Assembly (NCBI GenBank): GCA_019752635.1
Contig: JAIELX010000062.1
Span: 1 to 61,045 of the forward strand
Direction of reading: 5' to 3'
Source: Candidatus Obscuribacterales bacterium
GTDB taxonomy: Bacteria; Cyanobacteriota; Vampirovibrionia; Obscuribacterales; Obscuribacteraceae
Length of the DNA: 61,045 nt
Part shown: positions 51,616 to 59,800 of the stretch, piece after piece
Position numbering within the stretch: position 1 is the stretch's first letter
Layout: each line of letters begins with the position of its first letter
Made by a program: the position numbers and the translations under genes
Notes under the pieces: generated by a model
What the model was told of the DNA's origin: nothing
What the model saw: the letters and a program-made list of their open reading frames with translations, nothing else
Database searches by the model: none

Positions 51616-52869
51616 GTGATCATCCATTCTTTCCCAGGCTGTAATCCCAATGTCATACAGTCGTTGAAGGCAATGGAAGAAGCGAACATGCTCGATTCAT
51701 TTCACACAACGCTAGCTTTCCATGCCGATGACTTGTTACTGAAACTCGCTCCCTCCGATTTACGTAAACAACTTCTTCGACGAACCTTTCCATGCTCGAA
51801 AGACAAGATTCGATTGTATCCGTGGCGCGAAACCGGCCGTCTAATTGCGCAGCGCGCAAACTGGAACCAGCTGCTGACTCCGGAGCGTGGCATTTTTTCA
51901 TTGGAGAAAATAGGCAAAGAACTCGATTTCGGTATCGCTCAGTACATGGCACGCGAGGCAGGGCGGCGCAGTCAGCAACAAGATAAATTGACCGGAGTTT
52001 ACGGCTATGAGGATCTATGCAAGGACTCATTTACCATGGCCAACAAACTAGGCATCGCGTCGATATACGAGCTTTGCACAGCCTATTGGACAACAGTGAA
52101 AGCTATCGTAACGTCCGAATGCGAACGGCTTCCCGAGTGGGCATTCACCATGGATTTGTCCAATTTTTCCGAAAGCAAAACCGAGCGAAAGACCGAAGAA
52201 CTCGAACGTGCGGATCTAATCCTTTGCATAAGCAATTTCGTCTTTAAATCACTACCACCACACATAACCGTGTCTAAAAAATGCCGCGTTGTCGAGTTCG
52301 GGTGCCCCCCGAGCCCCTGGATTCGGGATCACGGTCAGCCAAACAAAAAAATGCGCATTCTATTTGTAGGGTGGCTCTCGCAACGCAAAGGACTGGCAGA
52401 TTTATTAACAGCGATGCGAATTTTGAATCGATCCGACGTCGAACTGATTGTCTTAGGACAACCGACGGCGCCACTCTCGTTCTACAAGCAATTTTTCGAT
52501 TTCCAATTCGTGCCGCCATGCGCTCACGACGAAGTGCTTCGGACTATGGCTCAATGCGATGTTTTTGTCTTTCCCGCCCTGTGCGAAGGACGCGGACATG
52601 CCCAGCTCGAAGCACTTAGCTGCGGGTTACCTGTAATTAGCACACTGAATGCAACCGCGGACGACTTCATCGAGGAGGGGAAAAATGGATTCATCGTTCC
52701 AATTCAATCCCCGCACGCAATCGCAGAAAAACTGGATTGGCTTGCCTCACATCCGTCCGAACGAGCTCAGATGGGCGCAGCGGCGAAACTGACAGCAGAC
52801 GGAATCACGTGGCACCGCTACCGAACACAACTGATAGCAGCTCTAAAATCCGCAACAGAACACAACTAA
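51616..52869 (+). CDS. Glycosyltransferase, GT4 family
   Basis: A 417-residue GT-B enzyme starting at GTG 51616, which has AGAGGT 5 nt upstream. The frame is open to ATG 51481, which would add 45 unconserved residues. N-terminal part: VIIHSFPGCNPNVIQSLKAM. C-terminal domain: MRILFVGWLSQRKGLADLLT (donor loop), VELIVLGQPTAPLSFYKQFF, VFVFPALCEGRGHAQLEALS (the donor-binding Glu) and GLPVISTLNATADDFIEEGK. It adds an unknown sugar. It ends 6 bp from the convergent acyltransferase-3 gene. Confidence 0.88.
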   Translation: MIIHSFPGCNPNVIQSLKAMEEANMLDSFHTTLAFHADDLLLKLAPSDLRKQLLRRTFPCSKDKIRLYPWRETGRLIAQRANWNQLLTPERGIFSLEKIGKELDFGIAQYMAREAGRRSQQQDKLTGVYGYEDLCKDSFTMANKLGIASIYELCTAYWTTVKAIVTSECERLPEWAFTMDLSNFSESKTERKTEELERADLILCISNFVFKSLPPHITVSKKCRVVEFGCPPSPWIRDHGQPNKKMRILFVGWLSQRKGLADLLTAMRILNRSDVELIVLGQPTAPLSFYKQFFDFQFVPPCAHDEVLRTMAQCDVFVFPALCEGRGHAQLEALSCGLPVISTLNATADDFIEEGKNGFIVPIQSPHAIAEKLDWLASHPSERAQMGAAAKLTADGITWHRYRTQLIAALKSATEHN

Positions 52870-52875
52870 CAGAAC

Positions 52876-54012
52876 TTACTCTGCATGTCGTGCTTTCAAG
52901 AACGGCCTTTCCACAATCAAATGCAGTAAGTATGCCACCACACAAGCAAGCACCACGCAAGGTATAAGATAACCGCTCGATACCGGCAGCGTTCCGCCGG
53001 GAAAGACATACACTCGCAAAAGTGCAGATAGAAGACAGAAGACGGGCACATGGGTTAAGTAAAGGCTGTAGGAAAAATCGCCTAGCCATTTCGCTTTCCC
53101 GAGGACATTCTTCAAAAAGTTGTCGCCGCGAAGCTGTAGCAGAAATGCAACTAGTCCCGTAAACCCGATCGAACAAAGAACGTCACGCCAAATCCCCTGG
53201 ACAAATAGGAAGGTCGGAATGAGAACAATGCTGGCGAAGGCAACATGGCTGAGCTTGATTGGCACCCGCAGGCAATAAACATCAGCCAGAAAAGCACCGC
53301 ACCACCAGCAAACGAACATCGACGCAATCGCCTTGCTAAGCGGCTCAGTCCATCCCGGTGCAAATGAAATCGCAAACAACAGAGCGCTCACCGCAGCGGG
53401 CAGCCAGACGCTTCTTTTGGATAAGAGCGCAAATGCCGGATAGATCACGTAGAACCACCCTTCGTACGAAAGCGACCACAATGGCCCGTCGCTGCCCCAA
53501 ACCGGCGCGCGAAGCGAACCTGCAAACAGCAGATTTCCAATCAATGTAGGAATGCTATAACTGAGCGAAGGTTGATTCGTGAAGGCAGCGACAGTTTGAT
53601 ATGGCGCCGGATTTACCCGATTGCCAAAGTAATCGCAAATACTTGTCACAATCAGACAAGCAATCAACGGAGGATAAATTCGCCGGACTCGCCGCTTCGC
53701 GTATACAAGCCAAGAATCATTGGACTGGTCCTTGTGCGAATACTTAGACGCGAGGCGCAAATGAATCAAAAAGCCGGAAAGAACAAAGAAGTACATTACG
53801 GCTTCGTGTCCATAGCGAAAGAGCGAAAAAAAATACATGGCACCACTATCGATGACACTGTAGACTTCGGGGTGACGTAAGTATCCGTCGGCGTAGCCTT
53901 CCCAAAGCAGCCATCGAGCATGACCGACCATAACGTAAAATGCCGCCAATCCACGCAGCCCGTCCATAAAGCGTAGATTTCGCGACGGCTTGACTTTATC
54001 GTTATCCTGCAT
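52876..54012 (-). CDS. Acyltransferase-3 family membrane O-acyltransferase
   Basis: A 378-residue integral membrane protein of the OafA/ExoZ type that acetylates surface sugars. The N-terminal signature is NLRFMDGLRGLAAFYVMVGH, carrying the catalytic-type His, then HEAVMYFFVLSGFLIHLRLA and the YAKRRVRRIYPPLIACLI motif. About ten membrane helices follow (WLPAAVSALLFAISFAPGW; HVAFASIVLIPTFLFVQGIW; LIPCVVLACVVAYLLHLIVE), ending in ERPFLKARHAE. No SGNH domain is attached. Together with two hexapeptide transferases, it makes the third acyl-modification enzyme of the locus. The ligase-like gene lies 12 bp upstream on the same strand. Confidence 0.92.
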   Translation of the reverse strand: MQDNDKVKPSRNLRFMDGLRGLAAFYVMVGHARWLLWEGYADGYLRHPEVYSVIDSGAMYFFSLFRYGHEAVMYFFVLSGFLIHLRLASKYSHKDQSNDSWLVYAKRRVRRIYPPLIACLIVTSICDYFGNRVNPAPYQTVAAFTNQPSLSYSIPTLIGNLLFAGSLRAPVWGSDGPLWSLSYEGWFYVIYPAFALLSKRSVWLPAAVSALLFAISFAPGWTEPLSKAIASMFVCWWCGAFLADVYCLRVPIKLSHVAFASIVLIPTFLFVQGIWRDVLCSIGFTGLVAFLLQLRGDNFLKNVLGKAKWLGDFSYSLYLTHVPVFCLLSALLRVYVFPGGTLPVSSGYLIPCVVLACVVAYLLHLIVERPFLKARHAE

Positions 54013-54024
54013 CTAACGACCGCA

Positions 54025-55341
54025 CTACCTGCCGCCCCTCAACCGAATCGCCGCCATGGTAAAACCGGTAAACATCCAACCGTAGTAAACGCAAGTTGCA
54101 TTGCTAGTCATTTGACCGACCGGAAGCACCTGAAGAACGAAGCTCACAAGCAGCACCGGTAGCAAATTCGACGACCGAATCGACGCCTGAACGCTGCCAA
54201 CGGCCAGCTTATAAGACAGCGCCCATCGATAAATCAGGTAAGCCAGCCCAAGCAAACCAGTTTCCCAAATCACGCGAGGAAGCTCATATTCGTGCGGACA
54301 AGAAGCCCCGGCCAAAGCCTGACCACCGCCGGATCCCAATCCCAATCCCGCGCCAAGAATATCGCCAAGCCCCAATACATACATAGCCGCATGAAACTGC
54401 TGGAACAAACGCCCGAGAGAAGATTCATCTTGTTCGGTAGTAACAATGCGGTGAGTCATCGCTTGCATTGAGTTGGCAAAAAAAGTAGCATACATTATGG
54501 CACCGAGGGCGCACGCTATAAATGGAAGCATCAGCGCCCGCCTCTTTAAACGCGGATCGCGCAGCAGCCAGTACCCTGGCACACAAGCTGCCAAATTGAA
54601 TGCGACAAACAGGAAAACCCCACGGTTACCGTCTAGCAACACGTTCATCAGACCGCAAATACTATAGAAAGCTAGCATACGGAGACTCATGCTTCGTTGC
54701 GCCGCCGGAATCAACCACAAAGCAAAAATCAACGGCACGGTACTTGCGGTAAAGATTTCGTGTCCATAAGTAAACGAAAAGGTGCCGGAGGCTCTGGCAA
54801 TTCCTTCGCCTTCTCCATACGCGAAGATGACACCTTCTGCAACGGTGGCGTTAATCGGGTGGGTCACCGGCAACCTTGATTGAATCACACATAACACGCC
54901 ATTTATCGCCACCATAATCATGCTCTGCTTGATCATGGTTTTCAAATCGCGTCCCGTAAAGCAACTGCCAATGACGAAAGCCAGCGGTAGCACCAGGAAA
55001 TACTGCCTCCAGCCGTAGGCAATACAAGCCGGCGAAAGCGACAGCCCGATGAAATGCATCGCCCCAAGGAACAGGAATATTGCAGCCAGAAAAAAACCGG
55101 TGCGCAGAAAGATCGAATCCATGGGAAAGATTTGGCTTCGCGCAGCAAAGTAGTAGATCAACAGTACAAACGGATCCTTTAAAAACAGTAGCGGTTTCGA
55201 CAAGCCCGGTGCGAACCACTTTCTCACGGCCCCCTCCAAGACCAAAATCCAGAGGATTGTTAATACAAGAATGACGATCTTGCGCCTGTCTTCCTCTCGA
55301 TCAATTTCGGCAAAACCGTATGCCCCAAGTTCTTGTGTCAT
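54025..55341 (-). CDS. O-antigen ligase/polymerase-like membrane protein
   Basis: A 438-residue polytopic membrane protein with about ten helices in the O-antigen ligase (WaaL/Wzy_C) pattern: IVILVLTILWILVLEGAV at the start; YFLVLPLAFVIGSCFTGRDL; GTFSFTYGHEIFTASTVPLI; and, late in the protein, the loop LALAGASCPHEYELPRVIWE-type segment with its His and Glu, then TGLLGLAYLIYRW and LPVLLVSFVLQVLPVGQM. Either attachment of the polymer to lipid A or chain polymerisation is possible; an ABC-exported polymer would need the former. ATG 55341 follows GGGGTGTC, better than the start 12 codons upstream. Co-directional with the AT3 gene. Confidence 0.85.
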   Translation of the reverse strand: MTQELGAYGFAEIDREEDRRKIVILVLTILWILVLEGAVRKWFAPGLSKPLLFLKDPFVLLIYYFAARSQIFPMDSIFLRTGFFLAAIFLFLGAMHFIGLSLSPACIAYGWRQYFLVLPLAFVIGSCFTGRDLKTMIKQSMIMVAINGVLCVIQSRLPVTHPINATVAEGVIFAYGEGEGIARASGTFSFTYGHEIFTASTVPLIFALWLIPAAQRSMSLRMLAFYSICGLMNVLLDGNRGVFLFVAFNLAACVPGYWLLRDPRLKRRALMLPFIACALGAIMYATFFANSMQAMTHRIVTTEQDESSLGRLFQQFHAAMYVLGLGDILGAGLGLGSGGGQALAGASCPHEYELPRVIWETGLLGLAYLIYRWALSYKLAVGSVQASIRSSNLLPVLLVSFVLQVLPVGQMTSNATCVYYGWMFTGFTMAAIRLRGGR

Positions 55342-55686
55342 GACACCCCGCAGGGTCTCGGGCGAACAGGACGGCACTGATTACCGATGAAAGCTACCGG
55401 CTCGACGGTACATCGCCCCGGCTCAGCAAAGTCGAGGTTGTAAATGTTGGCGCGATTACCTATGCAGCTACTTTCGTGCATAATTAACTTCACGGAACCT
55501 CAATGCGAGCTCTAAGGATGCAAACTGACCGAACCATTGATCTGAGCCCCCAAAAGGTCGAGGAAGATTTGGTCGCTAAGGGGTCTTGCGGACTTGTGCC
55601 GCTGATGCTTAAAAGTTCGACGCGGCTCCAAATTTTACGATCCTCCCCGACCACGCAAAACCTTTCCAGCTAGAAACTATCTTCGC
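55342..55686. other. Divergent intergenic region, no supported gene
   Basis: This 345-bp gap between the ligase-like gene (leftward) and a glycosyltransferase gene (rightward) should contain both promoters. It holds one 56-codon plus-strand open frame (ATG 55503 to the stop ending 55673) with an ordinary amino-acid mix but no family resemblance and a poor ribosome site. I do not call it a gene. A CATAAT at 55479-55484 is the only -10-like element noticed. Confidence 0.4.
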
Positions 55687-56814
55687 ATGAAAAAGCCCAC
55701 ACGAGTTTGCGTAATTTTGCCGAGACTGCCACCATGCGCCGATGGTCTTGGCGACTACACAATCCAGATTTGGCGTCATTTCCATAATCAGCAAGAACAA
55801 GCATCAACCTCACTGGACAAAGACGAGGGTTGGCACTTCTTAACGGCGGACGGCACCAAGGACAGCGAGAAGCATTTTCCCCTGGCTTCTATAAGACAAC
55901 TTCCCGGCCAGGCCATTGAGTTAGCCAACGAACTTGAAGCGACTGACACAGTATTGCTACAGTTCAGCGGCTACGGATACGATCGAAACGCACTGCCGTT
56001 CTTCTTGAAAAATGGTCTTGAGCGGTGGTTGAAAACGGGCAGCAATAGACGACTAGTCACCATGTTTCACGAACTCTATGCATTTGGTCCGCCATGGAAA
56101 AAAGCGTTTTGGTTGTCACCGGCACAACGACGACTGACAAAGGAACTATGCCAGCTTTCGGACGTTTCAGTCACCAGTAACCACGACTACCTGGAAAAAT
56201 TGCAAGAGTCCGCGCACAACCGTGACATAAGACTAATTCCAATCGGAACAAATTTCTCCGGAACAAAGATCTTGCCCAAAGACTGGACGAGGCTGTGCAT
56301 TTTCGGCAAACAGCGATTGGATTCCCTAACGCTCCACGGCCAATTGATCACTTACCTTGCCAAACAAAACTTGATTCGCACCGTGGTCCTCTGCGGCGAA
56401 CAAGATACACCGGCCAACCGAGCGCAAGAGCTCGACTTACTAAAGCGATACGGCCCGAAAATTAAAATCGAAGAAGTCTACGACCTACCGATTGACAACG
56501 TGCCGGACACAGTGGCTCGATGCGGATTTTCAATCACCAATGTTAACTCTGACCTGCTGGCGAAATCGACTAGATTCCAGTTGGCTTGTGCACTGGGCCA
56601 AGTAACTCTTTCTTTGAAGGGCCGTTATACCTGCTTACCGCTATTGGATTCAGTGTCTCTGCTTGAGTACGAGCGTTCAAGCATGGAAAATCTGCGTACC
56701 AAACTCACCAGTACGGCAATGCTCGAAAGCATCGCGAAGGAAGCTCGCCGTTTATCTGAAACGGAATTCTCCTGGAAGCATAACGCCGCAAAGTGGCGCG
56801 AAATCATCCAGTAG
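55687..56814 (+). CDS. Glycosyltransferase-like protein
   Basis: A 375-residue protein with GT-B-like layout. N-terminal RVCVILPRLPPCADGLGDYT (the GDY loop typical of GT4 acceptor domains), LLQFSGYGYDRNALPFFLK, RRLVTMFHELYAFGPPWKKA and VSVTSNHDYLEKLQES. The C-terminal half is more divergent (LCIFGKQRLDSLTLHGQLIT; IRTVVLCGEQDTP), and the usual E-x7-E motif is not clear: in its place stands RFQLACALGQVTLSLKGRYT. It may be an active glycosyltransferase of an atypical type or a non-catalytic relative. It ends 5 bp from the convergent surface-protein gene. Confidence 0.75.
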   Translation: MKKPTRVCVILPRLPPCADGLGDYTIQIWRHFHNQQEQASTSLDKDEGWHFLTADGTKDSEKHFPLASIRQLPGQAIELANELEATDTVLLQFSGYGYDRNALPFFLKNGLERWLKTGSNRRLVTMFHELYAFGPPWKKAFWLSPAQRRLTKELCQLSDVSVTSNHDYLEKLQESAHNRDIRLIPIGTNFSGTKILPKDWTRLCIFGKQRLDSLTLHGQLITYLAKQNLIRTVVLCGEQDTPANRAQELDLLKRYGPKIKIEEVYDLPIDNVPDTVARCGFSITNVNSDLLAKSTRFQLACALGQVTLSLKGRYTCLPLLDSVSLLEYERSSMENLRTKLTSTAMLESIAKEARRLSETEFSWKHNAAKWREIIQ

Positions 56815-56819
56815 ATTTA

Positions 56820-59800
56820 CTATTTGATTGAATTGAACTGATAGCCACCATGTCCGGCAGTTGCTAACGTCAGTACCGCAGCCATTTTCACCACTTTGTC
56901 GCGAATACGACGACATTCGCTATCCTGTGAGATAGCAACCGATCGCAGAAGCGGAATTTGATACAACGCGGTTTGTAGCGAAACATCAGCAGTTATCAAA
57001 TTACGTCCACCACCGAAGGCATTGATTTTGACTTCGCGGCGAGCAAGCTGGTGTCGCTTGAGAACCTCCAAGGGTTTTGAACCTTTTTCGGCAACCACTA
57101 CCTGGTGACCGCTAGCAAGCTCAATGCGCGATCCATCAACAGTGACGCGAACATCCTTGATACCGTTTTCCCACAAATTGATTACCGATGCATAACCAGT
57201 CTTGTTAGCCGATATCATAACCATGGCACCGCGACCAACTTGAACACTCATGTCATTAATGGTGAGCGTGGTCTGCTTGTCGGCACAATAGAGGAAGTCG
57301 CCATCGACAACACGAATGTTGCCGGATTGCTCCACTTCCACCATACCGTTAGTGCTGCTCTTAAGGCTTCCGTTGGGGCATTGTCGGCTTTCGAATCTAC
57401 GTGTAGCGGACAGAACCGTTTTGCTCGGTGCCGGAGAACCTTGAACAGCGGCAGGCTTCGGCGCGTTGACCGGAACGGTGTAAGCGACGGGAGACAATGG
57501 TGCATTGTCTTTTTGCGGCACCGAACCAACCGGCTTGCGATTAGCCGGGATGGCCGATGCTTCAATCTCGCGCATTTTCTTTTGAATTCGCTGAACGTCG
57601 CGGTCACGTGAATCCGTGACAAAGCAGTCGCCCGTTCCCCTGTAAAGGAACTTCTTCTTGTCTTTAATTTCGCGTGTTTGCGCAACCAGGGTATTGTCGT
57701 TAAAGGCCAGCGTCAAATTGGCACCGATGGCAGATTCACTGACACCATTAATCGGAATCAATTCTTCCTCTTCAGAAGCAAGGACCAAATTGGTGTTGGG
57801 GTTTATCGCGATTACCTTTTGGGCGGTTTCCGACTGTCCGTCGAACAATGACACGCTAGCGGCGGATCCTTCCAGAGAAGCTACCGCCAGAGAGCCATTG
57901 CTGCGGCGTTCAATAACCACGGTAGCGTTCTTGGGAACATCGACTGCTTGCAATGGCTTCCCGGGGCATTGCACAACTACGTTGCAAGAAGCCTCGCTGG
58001 TGCAGACCATGATGCGGCCGGAATCTAACTTGATCGCCATGCGGTTGGCTTTTTCATCCACCGCTGTCGGGGTCAGAACGGACATCTGTGTTTCATCAAA
58101 GGTCACCAACATCGGCGGCTCTTTGACGTGCTTGAACTTCTGATTCTCCGGCGGGTGCATCTCAACGATGGCACAGGGATTGAGCACTACGGTTTGGGTA
58201 TTGGTGCCGCTGTTAGGAGCCAATGACAACGGTTGCTGCTCAGCAGGAACCGGCACCGTTTGGGTTGTTGTCGGGTTCGCCTGCGCGGTGGTTGTGTCCG
58301 TTTGCAAAACAGTAGTCGTCGGAGGCGGGTCCCCGCCCGGTGGTGGTGGCGGCGGTGGCGGTGGCGGTGGCGGTGGCGGTGGCGGTGGCGGTGGCGGCGG
58401 TGGCGGTGGCGGTGGTGGCGGTGGAGCTGGAACCGTGGTCGCCAAATTGCCGAAAACGGCACCCAAAACTTCGATTTCACCGGCATAGGACGCGCCACCA
58501 ACGTACACAACGCCACCGGCGGCCGTTAGCGAGCCATTACCAACCAGGAGTCCGGGAGTCGCACCGCCATTTTCATCAATGATCACGGCACCATTGCCGG
58601 TAACAAGAATTGTTCCACCACCGGTAAAGCTGCCTGCAGCTTGTCCTAAAGTGGTAACCGGAGCCCCCGGCACCAGCTGAATAGTTCCATCTAATGCAGC
58701 GACTTCCAATGTCGGTCGATAAGCAGACAGATAGGATACTAGTCCTCCAGGCGGTGCGGTGTTCACGGACAGTTCCACACCACCGCCGTTGACCAGGCCA
58801 TTGACGCCGTTAATGAACTGACCATTGGACGTTACAGTCGCACCCGCCTGTACCGATATTGAATGAGTGAAAGGATCAGCCGGAGGAGAAGTCTGTACGT
58901 TCGAAACGTTCAAGACGACGTAACCGCCGTTTGCTGTAACGTTCCCATTTACAACAATACCAGTCTGATTATTGGCAAAGGGGCCCGGTCCGAAGATTCC
59001 ACTGTATACGGATATGCCGCCAAGATTCGAAAACCCGCCATTGCTGGTGAGATTACCGATGGTCATTCGTCCATTGGAACCCAGGGCAAGCAAACCACCA
59101 TTCATGGTGATTCCGTTGAACGCGGATGCGTTCGTGCTAAACGACGAAATCTGAGCCAGGAAGAAAGCTGAGTTAGGAACCGTCAGATTGATAGTTCCGC
59201 CAACGTTATTGAAGGTATTCGCCCCAAGATCGATATCGCCGGCACTATTGACGACCAGGTTGGTGGAATTCAAGTTCGTAAAGCCGGTGCCAGCCGCTCG
59301 CAAATCTGTTATTTCGCCGCCGGATCCGTTGAAGTTCAACGTAAGTGCGCCACCAGGCATAGTGACGGTGTTACCGCGAATTGCGGTGCTCACGAGGAAG
59401 GGCGTGCCTACCGAACCGGCGCTAGTGAAGTTCATAGTCCCGTTTTGAAAAACTATTGAATTGGCGCCGAAAATTACAGGTGTGGTGGAGTTGACTATGT
59501 TGCCGGCCGTGAACACAATCGAACTGGTCGGAGCAGTGACATTTAGAGAACCGGCGCCGGTGCTGGTCAGAGCATTGTCGCCCAGTACCAGGGAGCCGGC
59601 ATTATTAGTCACGGTCTTAGTCGAATTCGAACTCAAGCTAAGCTGTGTTCCAGTGGTGCCCAGGGTGCCGCCACCCTGATACGTGACATCGATAGTCCCC
59701 CCCGCACTCAAACTAGCAGTATTACCCACGGCGATGATACCGCCGGTGACGATGGTACCTCCTGCAGTCAGGTTGACCGCAGCAGACGCCCCCGCCGAAT

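Noticed and set aside
55503..55673. 56-codon frame in the gap before the last glycosyltransferase
   Set aside because: Poor ribosome site and no recognisable features; kept only as a remark in the intergenic entry.
58338..58424. Tandem repeat considered as a CRISPR-like array
   Set aside because: No spacers; it is a coding hexanucleotide microsatellite.
58168..58529. Poly-Gly and Arg/Trp-rich frames opposite the proline tract
   Set aside because: They are antisense readings of the GGCGGT microsatellite inside the large surface-protein gene.
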